Made by a program: the position numbers and the translations under genes. Shown here piece by piece: positions 26,222 to 34,463 of a stretch of DNA of 64,000 nucleotides (within the stretch, counting starts at the first letter, position 1; every line of letters starts with the position of its first letter). A model generated the notes under the pieces. That model was not told where the DNA came from. It searched no databases and saw only the letters and a list, made by a program, of their open reading frames with translations. The DNA is from Cloacibacillus evryensis DSM 19522 (GTDB lineage Bacteria > Synergistota > Synergistia > Synergistales > Synergistaceae), in contig NZ_KK073872.1 in NCBI RefSeq assembly GCF_000585335.1, positions 1,479,283 through 1,543,282 on the forward strand, given 5' to 3'.

Positions 26222-27089
26222 GGCGCTTGGTTTGGCAGAGACAGACGGATTTTCCTATCCTGAAAATTTCATAAAATATATCGGCACAAGCGGAGGGCGC
26301 TTTTCCATGATAAAGCAGGCGCGCAGCACGGGCGGGCTCTGGTTCCGCTACGGCGGCCTCCAGGGAGTGATCGACCCCGGCCCGGGGAGCCTGGCGCACA
26401 TCTGCGCCGCCGTCCCGCCGCTTGCCGCCGACGCGATAGACCTTGTGATGCTGACGCACAAGCATTTGGATCACAGCACCGACGTTAACGTGCTCATTGA
26501 ATGTATGACGCACGGCGGGTTTGACGACAGGGGGCTCCTTGTCGCGCCCGGGGACGCGCTTGCCGGCGAGGACCCGGTCGTCCTGAAGTATTCGCAGAAG
26601 CGGGTCTCCCGCGTCGCGATTCCGGACGACGGCAAACGAATAGAGCTGGGCCGCGGCGTGACGGCGGAGGCGGTGGCGCATATCCACCACGGCGTCGAAT
26701 GCTTCGGCTACATATTTCGCCGCGCGGGCCTGAACGACTGGGGGCTCATCAGCGACAGCAGGCTGATGCCCTGCTTTGCCGAAAGGTACGCCGGATGCCG
26801 CTTTCTCTCGCTGAATGCCACCTTTCCCAACGCTAAAAGCCGCCTCGACCACATGTCGATCGAAGAGGCGCGCTCCCTGCTCGCGGTGCTGCATCCGCGA
26901 ATCGCGGCCCTGACGCACCTTGGCGCGATGCTGACCTCTCCTGAGGGAGGACATTTCCTGACGGAGCTCGATACGGAGGAGACGCACGCCGTCGCGGCTA
27001 CCGACGGTATGGTCGTTGACCTCGATTCCTTGGAGATATACAGGAAGATGGACGAAGCGCCGGCCGCCGCAGTCTATGAGGCATGCTGA
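26199..27089 (+). CDS. MBL-fold metal-dependent hydrolase
   Basis: 296 residues with the metallo-beta-lactamase-fold motif THKHLDH (His87, His89, Asp91, His92). Later histidines (VAHIHHGVECFGY, ISDSRLM, THLGAML) supply further metal ligands. The domain resembles small UlaG-like hydrolases; substrate unknown. ATG 26199 overlaps the upstream gene by 23 bp and lacks a strong ribosome site, so a somewhat later start is possible. Confidence 0.82.
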   Translation: MEANTNGEALGLAETDGFSYPENFIKYIGTSGGRFSMIKQARSTGGLWFRYGGLQGVIDPGPGSLAHICAAVPPLAADAIDLVMLTHKHLDHSTDVNVLIECMTHGGFDDRGLLVAPGDALAGEDPVVLKYSQKRVSRVAIPDDGKRIELGRGVTAEAVAHIHHGVECFGYIFRRAGLNDWGLISDSRLMPCFAERYAGCRFLSLNATFPNAKSRLDHMSIEEARSLLAVLHPRIAALTHLGAMLTSPEGGHFLTELDTEETHAVAATDGMVVDLDSLEIYRKMDEAPAAAVYEAC

Positions 27090-27174
27090 ATCCGCCAGCG
27101 TTTTTGCGGTTCACGCTTGCGTCTCTGATATTTCTGTGATAATATCGCCCGGAGACAGTTTAAGGAGAAGATTC

Positions 27175-27237
27175 ATGAACGTTTGCCGTTTTTACAACGC
27201 AAAATCAAATATAAACGGATGGTGGCGCGGTTTTTGA
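27175..27237 (+). CDS. trpL: trp leader peptide
   Basis: A 20-residue ORF, MNVCRFYNAKSNINGWWRGF, with AAGGAG 7 bases upstream of ATG. Tandem Trp codons (27220-27225) lie four codons before the stop, the classic layout of a trp attenuator leader. It is followed by competing hairpins and then trpB. Ribosome stalling at the Trp codons when charged tRNA-Trp is scarce should favour the antiterminator. Confidence 0.9.
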   Translation: MNVCRFYNAKSNINGWWRGF

Positions 27238-27242
27238 TCGCT

Positions 27243-27305
27243 CCACGGTTTCTTCGCGCAAGTTCGGGAGACCTGGAGAAAAGACCGGGTCTCTTTTGTT
27301 TTTTA
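27243..27305 (+). promoter_or_regulatory. Trp-responsive transcription attenuator
   Basis: Terminator hairpin: gagacctgg (27268-27276) pairs with ccgggtctc (27285-27293) with one wobble, followed by TTTTGTTTTTT. Antiterminator: ccacggtttc (27243-27252) can pair with the same gagacctgg arm with one bulge. The Trp-codon region (GTGG at 27222-27225) can in turn pair with CCAC of the antiterminator strand. This gives the four-segment logic of classical attenuation. Confidence 0.85.
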
Positions 27306-27312
27306 GAAAAGA

Positions 27313-27347
27313 AACGAAAGAGGAGAAAAGGACCTCTTTCGTTTTTT
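27313..27347 (+). terminator. Second intrinsic terminator before trpB
   Basis: aacgaaagagg and cctctttcgtt pair perfectly over 11 bp, followed by a T-run. It lies after the attenuator and 43 bp before trpB. A strong terminator here means transcription must read through two hairpins, or a promoter or further regulation lies between. Confidence 0.85.
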
Positions 27348-27390
27348 TATAGAGAGGAATCAGACAAGACAAGATCAGGAGGAGTTTATT

Positions 27391-28590
27391 ATGAGAGACG
27401 AGATAAGAGCGGGATTTCCCGACGGGGCGATGTATGGCGGGTTTGGAGGGTCGTACATTCCCGAGAATCTGGAACCGGTCATGGATGAGATCGCGCGCGA
27501 GTATGAAAAATGCCGCGCGGACGCCTCTTTCAAAGAGGAGTATCTGCGCCTGCTGAAGGAATATGTCGGACGGCCGTCGGCGCTTACGGAGTGCCTCAAT
27601 CTTTCAAAAGAGGCGCGCGGCGTGCGCATTTTCCTCAAACGCGAAGACCTCAACCACACGGGTGCGCATAAAATAAACAACTGCATCGGGCAGGCGCTGC
27701 TGGCCAGACGCATGGGGAAAAAGAAGCTCATCGCGGAGACGGGAGCGGGGATGCACGGCGTCGCCACGGCGACCGTAGCCGCGCTGATGGGCATGGAATG
27801 CGACATATACATGGGAGCTGTGGACATCGGCCGCCAGGCGCCGAACGTGCTGCGCATGAGGGCGCTGGGCGCGAATGTGGTTTCGGTGGAAGAGGGGCAG
27901 AGGACGCTCAAAGAGGCGGTCGACGCCGCTTTGGCCGCGCTCTGCGCCGACACGTCGCTCTTTTACCTCATCGGTTCGGCGGTCGGGCCGCATCCATACC
28001 CGACGATGGTACAGGATTTTCAGCGTATAATCGGCGACGAGGCGCGCGCGCAGATACTCGAGCGCGAAGGGCGTCTGCCGAACGCCGTCGTCGCCTGCGT
28101 AGGTGGCGGAAGCAACGCGATCGGCGCCTTCACGGCCTTCATCGCGGACACGGAGGTCCGCCTCATTGGAGTGGAACCGGCGGGGCGCGGCCTCACATAC
28201 GGCAATCATGCGGCGACGCTTACGATGGGAGCGCCCGGCGTCCTGCACGGATTCAGAAGCTATCTGCTCACCGACGGGGCGGGAAATCCCGCGGAAGTCT
28301 ATTCGATCGCGGCGGGGCTGGATTACCCTTCGGTCGGCCCGGCGCACGCAGACCTCAAAGCCAGCGGGCGCGGGGAATACATCTGTGCCGGGGACAAAGA
28401 GGCGCTGGACGCCTTCAAATTGCTCTGCCGCACGGAGGGTATAATCCCGGCGCTTGAAAGCTCGCACGCCCTTGCCGGCGCGCTGGCCGCAGCCAAAGAG
28501 ATGAATCCCGGCGACATTGTGATAGTGAACCTTTCAGGCCGCGGGGACAAGGACATGGAGACGATCGCGAAGCTCGGCATCATCGGGTAA
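27391..28590 (+). CDS. trpB: Tryptophan synthase beta chain (orphan)
   Basis: PLP enzyme joining indole and serine to form tryptophan. At 399 residues it is of the TrpB1 type; PLP lysine is Lys94 in HTGAHKINN, with AETGAGMHGVATATVAALMG, GGGSNAIGAF phosphate loop and HGFRSYLL. AGGAGG precedes ATG 27391. No trpA or other trp gene is nearby; both neighbours belong to other processes. It may use free indole, or partner with a distant TrpA. Control is by the leader and attenuator upstream. Confidence 0.95.
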   Translation: MRDEIRAGFPDGAMYGGFGGSYIPENLEPVMDEIAREYEKCRADASFKEEYLRLLKEYVGRPSALTECLNLSKEARGVRIFLKREDLNHTGAHKINNCIGQALLARRMGKKKLIAETGAGMHGVATATVAALMGMECDIYMGAVDIGRQAPNVLRMRALGANVVSVEEGQRTLKEAVDAALAALCADTSLFYLIGSAVGPHPYPTMVQDFQRIIGDEARAQILEREGRLPNAVVACVGGGSNAIGAFTAFIADTEVRLIGVEPAGRGLTYGNHAATLTMGAPGVLHGFRSYLLTDGAGNPAEVYSIAAGLDYPSVGPAHADLKASGRGEYICAGDKEALDAFKLLCRTEGIIPALESSHALAGALAAAKEMNPGDIVIVNLSGRGDKDMETIAKLGIIG

Positions 28591-28609
28591 GGTAAGGCAG
28601 GGACAAACA

Positions 28610-28638
28610 TTAAGGCCGTACGCGAAGTACGGCCTTAA
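28610..28638 (+). terminator. Perfect 12-bp hairpin after trpB
   Basis: ttaaggccgtac and gtacggccttaa pair exactly around GCGAA. It lies between the convergent trpB and HdeD-like genes. There is no T-run on the + strand; on the minus strand the next bases are TGTTTGT. It probably serves both 3' ends. Confidence 0.6.
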
Positions 28639-28680
28639 CTGAAAAACGTTCGGTCGAATATCGTGAAGAGGTCGTTCCTG

Positions 28681-29241
28681 TCACATTTTCTTGGACATAT
28701 CGGAGCAGCCGCGTCCCAGCAGGATGAGCCCCATGCCGCTGAAGATGAGGTCTATCCCGAGGATTATTCCGATCACCGCCGCGCCGGTGAAGAAGTTCTT
28801 CCACATCATGAAGGCCAGCACCACGCCGAGCACGCCCGACAGCAGTATCCACAGCGAACCGCCGATGGCTTTTACCCGGAAGTATTCGATTATCTTTGTG
28901 ATCCCGTCGACAAGGAAGTAGGCGGCGAGCAGGATGCTGAGCGTCATTACTCCCGCGAGCGGGTGCGCGAGGAAAACGATGCCCGCGGCGATGGATATTA
29001 CCGCCATGAAGGCCTGCTGCCAGGGGCTGTCTCCCGAGCGGATCGCCGAATAGGCGCCGAAGGCGTTGCCGAAGCCTATCGCGAGCAGAAAGAAGCCAAG
29101 CAGCGTCTCTATCGCGAAGGAGGCCAGCATCGGCATCGACAGTGAGAGGAAGCCTATTACGAGCATAATGCCGCCGACCCAGTAGAATCTCTTCTTACTC
29201 TTTGCGAGGTCGTCCTTTGAGAAATTTCCCGTAAATAACAT
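28681..29241 (-). CDS. HdeD-family (DUF308) membrane protein
   Basis: 186 residues with six predicted membrane helices in three repeated pairs (for example VGGIMLVIGFLSLSMPMLAS and ILLSGVLGVVLAFMMWKNF), as in HdeD-like acid-resistance proteins. Function outside enterobacteria is unknown. AGGAGG lies upstream of ATG 29241. Confidence 0.85.
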   Translation of the reverse strand: MLFTGNFSKDDLAKSKKRFYWVGGIMLVIGFLSLSMPMLASFAIETLLGFFLLAIGFGNAFGAYSAIRSGDSPWQQAFMAVISIAAGIVFLAHPLAGVMTLSILLAAYFLVDGITKIIEYFRVKAIGGSLWILLSGVLGVVLAFMMWKNFFTGAAVIGIILGIDLIFSGMGLILLGRGCSDMSKKM

Positions 29242-29405
29242 TATCTACATCCTCCCTATTCATATAGCGGACTTTTACGGTTTAAAACCGATCTCATATT
29301 GCGCTTTACAGTATAACATAATGGCTGAAAGGGCAACGTAAAAGCGCTGAAAAGAAAGTTTTGTGATATTCTTAGGAAAATATGCTGAGAAAGCGTGGAT
29401 GAGAA

Positions 29406-29870
29406 ATGGGAGTCGATTGCGAGCGAATACTTGTCAGCGCCTGTCTGTTGGGGATGAATTGCCGTTACTGCGGCGGAGGTTGTGAGGACGAGCGCGCCGC
29501 GGAGCTTCTGGCGCAGTATTGCCTGCTGCCCGTCTGCCCCGAACAGCTCGGCGGACTGCCGACTCCGCGCGAGCCTGACGAGATATTGAACGGCCGCGTG
29601 ATAGGCAGGAGCGGCCAGGACAACACGGAGGCCTTTGAACTCGGCGCGAGAGAGGCGCTGCGGGCGGCTAAACTTTTCAACTGCCGTTTCGCGCTTCTCA
29701 AGGAGCGCAGCCCCTCCTGCGGTTCAAATGTGATATATGACGGCAGCTTTACCGGCAGGCGGATCGCAGGCGCCGGAGTCACGGCGCGCCTGCTCGCCGC
29801 GGAGGGAATAAAGGTTTTCAGCGAGGAACATATAGACGAATTGAAGGAGGCGCTAAAATGCCGCGCGTAG
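29406..29870 (+). CDS. DUF523 family protein
   Basis: 154 residues matching the DUF523 (YbbK) layout: VSACLLGMNCRYCGG at the N-terminus, PVCPEQLGGLPTPREP, and LLKERSPSCGSNVIYDGSF. The conserved cysteines suggest metal or sulfur chemistry, but the role is unknown. Its end overlaps hutD by 13 bp. Confidence 0.88.
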   Translation: MGVDCERILVSACLLGMNCRYCGGGCEDERAAELLAQYCLLPVCPEQLGGLPTPREPDEILNGRVIGRSGQDNTEAFELGAREALRAAKLFNCRFALLKERSPSCGSNVIYDGSFTGRRIAGAGVTARLLAAEGIKVFSEEHIDELKEALKCRA

Positions 29871-30478
29871 ATATCAATGTGGTGCGCAAGGATGAACTCG
29901 AACATAAAAGGTGGAGCGGAGGCGTTACGACGCAGCTCGCGATATGGCCGGAGGATGCGGACTATGCCGCGAGAAAATTTGACTGGCGCATAAGTTCGGC
30001 GGTCGTCGAGGATGAAGAATCCACCTTTACGCCGCTTCCGGGGATACACCGGCACCTGATGCTGCTGGAGGGCGGCATCGAGCTCGCCCATGAAGGGGTC
30101 GGAAGCCGGCTGATGATACCGCTCGCTGATGTCGCCGAATTTGAAGGCGGATGGGAGACGAGATCTTCCGGCAGATGCGTTGACTTTAACCTCATGACAG
30201 CCAAAGATTATGAGGGCAAAATGGAACCAGTAGCCGCAAATAAAAAAATAAAACTGCCCATGCCCCCGGCGTCACGCTGCTGGTACGGATTTTATTCCAT
30301 CGCTGACGGCGTTGCGGCGGATATTGAGAAGGATGGCCGTTTCGCAAGGGTGACGCTGGATAGAGGGGATTTTCTTCTCATATCGTATCTGCCGGCGCCC
30401 GGCGATGAGCTGTCCGTCACGCTCGGCTCACAGGCGGAGATCCCGGCCGTGAGCGCCGCAGTCTGGCGGAAGAGCTGA
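29858..30478 (+). CDS. hutD: HutD/Ves family protein
   Basis: 206-residue cupin-like protein with the HutD opening KRWSGGVTTQLAIWP and FDWRISSAVVE..STFTPLPGIHR.LMLLEGG. HutD is linked to histidine utilisation, perhaps as a governor of the pathway, though its biochemistry is unsettled. It overlaps the DUF523 gene and is followed within 2 bp by an unknown gene; a formimidoylglutamase gene lies just beyond, convergent, which supports a histidine-degradation neighbourhood. Confidence 0.85.
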   Translation: MPRVDINVVRKDELEHKRWSGGVTTQLAIWPEDADYAARKFDWRISSAVVEDEESTFTPLPGIHRHLMLLEGGIELAHEGVGSRLMIPLADVAEFEGGWETRSSGRCVDFNLMTAKDYEGKMEPVAANKKIKLPMPPASRCWYGFYSIADGVAADIEKDGRFARVTLDRGDFLLISYLPAPGDELSVTLGSQAEIPAVSAAVWRKS

Positions 30479-30479
30479 T

Positions 30480-31115
30480 TTGCTGCCGCCCGAGACGGTT
30501 GGCTGCAGGATAGAGGCGCTCCAATTCGCGCCGGAATCACGCTGGGAGGAGGCTCTTGCCGTCAGGGCGGACGGCGATCCTGAATCGACGAAGGCGTGGC
30601 TGGCTCGCTTTTGCGACAGGCGGCTCGGCGTGGAGCTGTTTTTCAAACAGCCGCATACCGGCGGCCTGCGGGCCTTTATCGGCGTGCGGCTGGATTTTTC
30701 GGAAGATGCCGGCGCCGCCGCCGTCGAGATCTCTGAAATGTTCGTTTCCCGGCGTTTATGCACGGTCGGAGATTTTTTGTCCTTTACGGAACGCAGGCTG
30801 GGCTTGCCGCTCTTCGCCGGCTCTCCCTCTTTTATGGAGCTCGGCCTCGTCAACCTTTGGAAATCTTTCGGGGCCGTGACCTTCTGGCGCGCGGGCGGAG
30901 CGGCTCCCTTTGAAAAATTTAAGGACGCGCTTTCCGCCGAGCCGCGTTATCTTCAAAAACTGCCCGCGCCGCCGGCGATAGAGACGGCATATTCCGAGCC
31001 TGTTCCTCACTGGCTCGGAATATATGTCGGCTCCACACTTGCGGACGGGAGCTGTATCTTGGATATGGACGCCGCGGCCCGCTGTTTGAAGGCGGATGGG
31101 AGCCATCCGGCGTGA
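30480..31115 (+). CDS. Protein of unknown function next to hutD
   Basis: A 211-residue frame starting at TTG 30480, one base after the hutD stop. I recognise no family. It has mixed alpha/beta-type composition, no signal peptide and no membrane segment. Codon use and GC at third positions match its neighbours, and the frame is tightly packed against hutD, so it looks real. A later start cannot be excluded since no clear ribosome site precedes the TTG. Convergent hutG ends 10 bp away. Confidence 0.6.
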   Translation: MLPPETVGCRIEALQFAPESRWEEALAVRADGDPESTKAWLARFCDRRLGVELFFKQPHTGGLRAFIGVRLDFSEDAGAAAVEISEMFVSRRLCTVGDFLSFTERRLGLPLFAGSPSFMELGLVNLWKSFGAVTFWRAGGAAPFEKFKDALSAEPRYLQKLPAPPAIETAYSEPVPHWLGIYVGSTLADGSCILDMDAAARCLKADGSHPA

Positions 31116-31125
31116 CGTACCGCCT

Positions 31126-32097
31126 TTACCTCTCGCAGAGCCCCCGGAAGAAGGAGAACAGCGCCGAGGCGGCGAGCGCCGCGGTGCGGTGGTCTTCGTC
31201 GAGGATCGGCGAGACCTCCATTATATCGAGATACTTTACTTTTATGCTGCGTCCCGCGAGGTAGGCTATCTTGTCCAGCTCCGGGGCCTTGAGCCCGCTC
31301 GGATTGCTGGCGGAGGCTCCCGGCGCCTCCGTGCTGCGGACGGCGTCGATGTCCAGAGAGACGGCGATCGACCGGCTGTTTTTTCCGGCGGCGTTGAGCG
31401 CCTGCAGGAAGAATTCCATCACCCTCTCCGAGACTTCGCGCAGCGTGATGACGTGTCCGCCCTGTTCGAGCACCCAGTTATAATAATAGGGAGAATTGTA
31501 CTGTTCCTGAATGCCGAATTCGACGAAAGCCTCTCCGCGAAGTGCTTTGTCCGGCAGCTGCGTCAGCGCGCGATAGAAAGAGGTCCCGCTGTTGATGCCG
31601 TTTTCGTCGCTGCGCACGTCTAGGTGAGCGTCGACGTTTATCAGCCCCATGCCGTCATGTCCGATATTGGCTCCTTTCACCAACCCCGCGACCCCGGGAT
31701 AGGTGAGGTCATGGCCGCCGCCGAGGACTATCGGCAGTCCGCCGCGGGCCGTTATTTCGGCGACCGCCTCGGTCTCCGCCTGATGGACCTCTTCAAGTGT
31801 GAGGTCCTTTGTCCTTATGTTGCCGACGTCGGCGATCCGCAGACGGTGAAAATCCGCGCTGAATCCGGGCGTCAGCCGATAGAGCCGGCGTCTGATATCG
31901 TCGGGGCCGTCCGCGGCTCCCGCGCGTCCCTTGTTAGCCGTTATCCCGCGGTCCTCGGGGACGCCGATGATCGCGACGGTCCCCTCTTCCACTTCCTTGA
32001 CGTTTATGCGCGACACCAGTTCGCCGAGCCTGCGGTCCTTGGGGTCGTTCCGGCTGTAAAAAAGATCTCTGGCCGCCGGATCTATTTTGTATCTCAT
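31126..32097 (-). CDS. hutG: Arginase-family formimidoylglutamase
   Basis: Ureohydrolase-fold enzyme expected to hydrolyse formimidoylglutamate to glutamate and formamide in histidine degradation. Manganese ligands are in VLGGGHDLTYPG, NVDAHLDVRSD and SLDIDAV. I chose the second in-frame ATG (32097) because GAGGAGG lies 8 bases upstream, giving 323 residues; the longer ATG (32127) lacks a site. The HutD gene nearby supports this function over agmatinase or arginase. Confidence 0.85.
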   Translation of the reverse strand: MRYKIDPAARDLFYSRNDPKDRRLGELVSRINVKEVEEGTVAIIGVPEDRGITANKGRAGAADGPDDIRRRLYRLTPGFSADFHRLRIADVGNIRTKDLTLEEVHQAETEAVAEITARGGLPIVLGGGHDLTYPGVAGLVKGANIGHDGMGLINVDAHLDVRSDENGINSGTSFYRALTQLPDKALRGEAFVEFGIQEQYNSPYYYNWVLEQGGHVITLREVSERVMEFFLQALNAAGKNSRSIAVSLDIDAVRSTEAPGASASNPSGLKAPELDKIAYLAGRSIKVKYLDIMEVSPILDEDHRTAALAASALFSFFRGLCER

Positions 32098-32271
32098 AGC
32101 GTTTTCCTCCTCAAATGGGTGGTGCAATCATTAGATTTTATCCCCGGCGGCTTAGGAACACAAGGCGCGGCATAATAATAACGTCAAAAGGCGGCTCTGG
32201 TATACTCTCGCCAGGCGGCGTAAAAGTTATATAATATTAGCCAATATGAAAAACCAAGGATGGTGGCAGCT

Positions 32272-32535
32272 ATGAAAGAACTGAAGATGTTTATGTTTGA
32301 GGGATGCCCGCACTGCAAACGGGCCAAGGAGATGATATCGGAGCTGCTTGCCGGGCATCCGGAGTATAAAGATGTTCCGTTCGTGATGATCGACGAGAAG
32401 AAGGAGCCCGCCGTCGCGGATAAGTACGATTATTATTATGTCCCGACCTTCTTTGCCGGCGACGAGAAGATAGCAGAGGGCGTTCCCACCAAAGAGGGTG
32501 TGGAAAAGGCTTTCCGCGCGGCCTATAACGGATAG
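32272..32535 (+). CDS. Thioredoxin/glutaredoxin-fold small protein
   Basis: 87 residues with redox motif CPHC in MFMFEGCPHCKRAKEM and the cis-proline segment YVPTFF. The in-frame ATG at 32260 overlaps the AAGGA ribosome site, so ATG 32272 is preferred. A TATAAT lies at 32230. It precedes cysteine synthase by 12 bp, suggesting a link to thiol metabolism. Confidence 0.87.
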   Translation: MKELKMFMFEGCPHCKRAKEMISELLAGHPEYKDVPFVMIDEKKEPAVADKYDYYYVPTFFAGDEKIAEGVPTKEGVEKAFRAAYNG

Positions 32536-32547
32536 GCGGCCGGACCG

Positions 32548-33474
32548 TTGAAGAACGTTGACGATCTGGAAATAATGGAGCTGGTGGGCGGTACTCCGCT
32601 CTATCGGCTCAAAGGGGACAGCGGCGGCGCCGAGGTCTGGGTAAAGCTCGAAGGGGCGAATCCCGGCGGCTCGATAAAGGACCGCGCCGCGTGGGGGATG
32701 CTAAAAGATGCTCAGCGCCGGGGACTGCTCACGGAAAAGACGGTGATCGTTGAGCCGACCAGCGGGAACACTGGCATCGGTCTCGCGATGCTGGGGCGCG
32801 CGCTGGGCCTCCCCGTGATCCTGACGATGCCCGAATCGATGTCCAAAGAACGCCGTGCGGTGCTTGCCGCCTTTGGCGCGCGGCTGGTGCTTACACCGGC
32901 CTCCGCGGGAATGGCCGGCGCGGTGGACGAGGCGAAGCGGATATTGAGCGAGGATAAAAACGCGCTGCTGCTTGACCAGTTTTCGAATCCGGGCAATCCG
33001 CGCGCTCATGAAGAGACTACGGGGCCGGAGATATTGGCTCAGCTGCCGGAGGGCAAAAGGCTCGCGGCCTTTGTCGCCTCCTTCGGTACGGGGGCCACTG
33101 TGACGGGCGTCGGGCGCGCTTTGCGCAAGGATTTTCCCGATGTGAGGATCGTCGCCGTCGAGCCGGCCTCCAGCCCGCTGATCACGAAGGGGAAGGCGGG
33201 GCCGCATAAGATACAGGGCATCGGCGCGAACTTCGTTCCCGCCAATCTCGCCGTATCGGAGATAGACGAGTTTATGACGGTCACCGACGGCGACGCTCTG
33301 GAGACCGCACGCAGGCTGGCCGCCGAGGAGGGGTTGTTCAGCGGCATCTCCACCGGGGCGAACGTCTGGGCGGCGCTGAAGATCGCGAAAGAGCTGCCGC
33401 GTGACAGCCTCGTCGTTACCGTCCAGCCTGACCGCGGCGATAAATACCTGAGCGTTTTTTCCGAGGGCGCTTAG
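32548..33474 (+). CDS. cysK: Cysteine synthase (O-acetylserine sulfhydrylase)
   Basis: 308-residue PLP enzyme. Lys44 in NPGGSIKDRAAWGM binds PLP; EPTSGNTGIGLAM and the phosphate loop FGTGATVTGVGR follow. The residues fit CysK/CysM; the two cannot be separated reliably here. TTG 32548 is the only start consistent with the N-terminus (VDDLEIMELVGGTPLYRL). Cotranscribed with the thioredoxin-fold gene. Confidence 0.92.
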   Translation: MKNVDDLEIMELVGGTPLYRLKGDSGGAEVWVKLEGANPGGSIKDRAAWGMLKDAQRRGLLTEKTVIVEPTSGNTGIGLAMLGRALGLPVILTMPESMSKERRAVLAAFGARLVLTPASAGMAGAVDEAKRILSEDKNALLLDQFSNPGNPRAHEETTGPEILAQLPEGKRLAAFVASFGTGATVTGVGRALRKDFPDVRIVAVEPASSPLITKGKAGPHKIQGIGANFVPANLAVSEIDEFMTVTDGDALETARRLAAEEGLFSGISTGANVWAALKIAKELPRDSLVVTVQPDRGDKYLSVFSEGA

Positions 33475-33781
33475 CGGCTTGCCGCCGGCGTGTTTTGAAA
33501 AGCGCCGTTTATTGATATGTAAACGCGGCGTGCCCGCGTTCCCCTGAACGCCGCGGCCGCATTTGGCACCGGCCGTCTTAGAGAGAGTTTTTTCGGGACG
33601 GCCGGTTGCTGTTGCCGGGCAATCGGCGCGGGATATTTTTTTCTTGGACGTATTTTCTTTTCTTTTTCGTAATATATGTATGGCAGATCCATAAAATTCT
33701 GTATAATAGTCAATCAGGAGCTGTACAAAACAACTCGTTGCTGATATTTTATTAGTGTAAATAAAGTCGCGGAGGAATTCT
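33475..33781. other. Intergenic region with hairpins and a -10 element
   Basis: No gene is seen. Alternative stems occur at 33522-33556 (cgcggcgt can pair with acgccgcg, or aacgcgg with ccgcgtt). A 10-bp perfect stem accggccgtc/gacggccggt spans 33568-33606 with a 20-base loop and no trailing T-run. TATAAT at 33702-33707 may drive the methyltransferase gene. Confidence 0.55.
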
Positions 33782-34360
33782 ATGCCTTTGGTACAGGTCG
33801 ATAAAAACTTGAAGGAAAAGATGCTTTTCATAAAAAAATTTGTCTCAGAACCGCGTATTATCGGCAGCATAACCCCGAGCTCGCCGCAGCTTGTCGCCTC
33901 TATGCTCTGTAATGTGGACTGGGAGCGCGTGGGCGCGATCGCGGAGTTCGGCGCCGGTACCGGCGTGGTGACGAAGGCGATAATAAAGAATAAACGGCCG
34001 CAGAGCAGGCTCTTTGTATTTGAGATAGAGAGCGACCTCCGGCAAAAGCTGAGCCGCGACACGGGGCTTGACATCTATGACGATGCCGCTAAGCTGCCGC
34101 GTGTGCTCGAGGATGAGAGGTTAAAGAAGGTGGACCTGATAGTTTCCGGCCTGCCCTACGCTGTTTTGCCGCAATGCGTCACCGCCTCCGTGCTTGACGG
34201 GATATCACGGACGCTGGACGACGACGGGATGTTCGTCGCCTTCCAGTATTCCCTTCACATGAAGGGAGCATTCGAGCGGATCTTCAAAGAAGTAAGGACG
34301 AGGTTTGTGATGATGAACATTCCCCCCGCTTTTGTCTATGAGTGCCGGGGGCTGAAATAG
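33782..34360 (+). CDS. SAM-dependent methyltransferase (PmtA/rRNA dimethylase-like)
   Basis: 192 residues with SAM-binding motif IAEFGAGTGVVTKAI, acidic VFEIE, and the catalytic-type motif VSGLPYAVLP. The N-terminal FIKKFVSEPRIIGSITPSS resembles bacterial phosphatidylethanolamine N-methyltransferases of the PmtA type. GCGGAGG precedes ATG. Phospholipid methylation is the best guess, with moderate certainty. Confidence 0.78.
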   Translation: MPLVQVDKNLKEKMLFIKKFVSEPRIIGSITPSSPQLVASMLCNVDWERVGAIAEFGAGTGVVTKAIIKNKRPQSRLFVFEIESDLRQKLSRDTGLDIYDDAAKLPRVLEDERLKKVDLIVSGLPYAVLPQCVTASVLDGISRTLDDDGMFVAFQYSLHMKGAFERIFKEVRTRFVMMNIPPAFVYECRGLK

Positions 34361-34414
34361 GGGATATCGCGGTTTTATTCTAAAATCTGACCGCTTCCGC
34401 AGGGAGTTTACGCC

Positions 34415-34455
34415 GACAAGGGCCTCGCGTATGTGCGGGCCCTTGTCGATTTGTT
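34415..34455. terminator. Bidirectional hairpin between convergent genes
   Basis: gacaagggcc and ggcccttgtc pair perfectly over 10 bp with a 13-base loop; a T-rich stretch follows on the + strand. It separates the methyltransferase gene from the 3' end of the purine operon. Confidence 0.65.
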
Positions 34456-34463
34456 ATTATGAG

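Noticed and set aside
27016-27237. 73-codon frame overlapping the MBL gene end and trpL
   Set aside because: Only the last 20 codons, with their own ribosome site, make sense as the trp leader.
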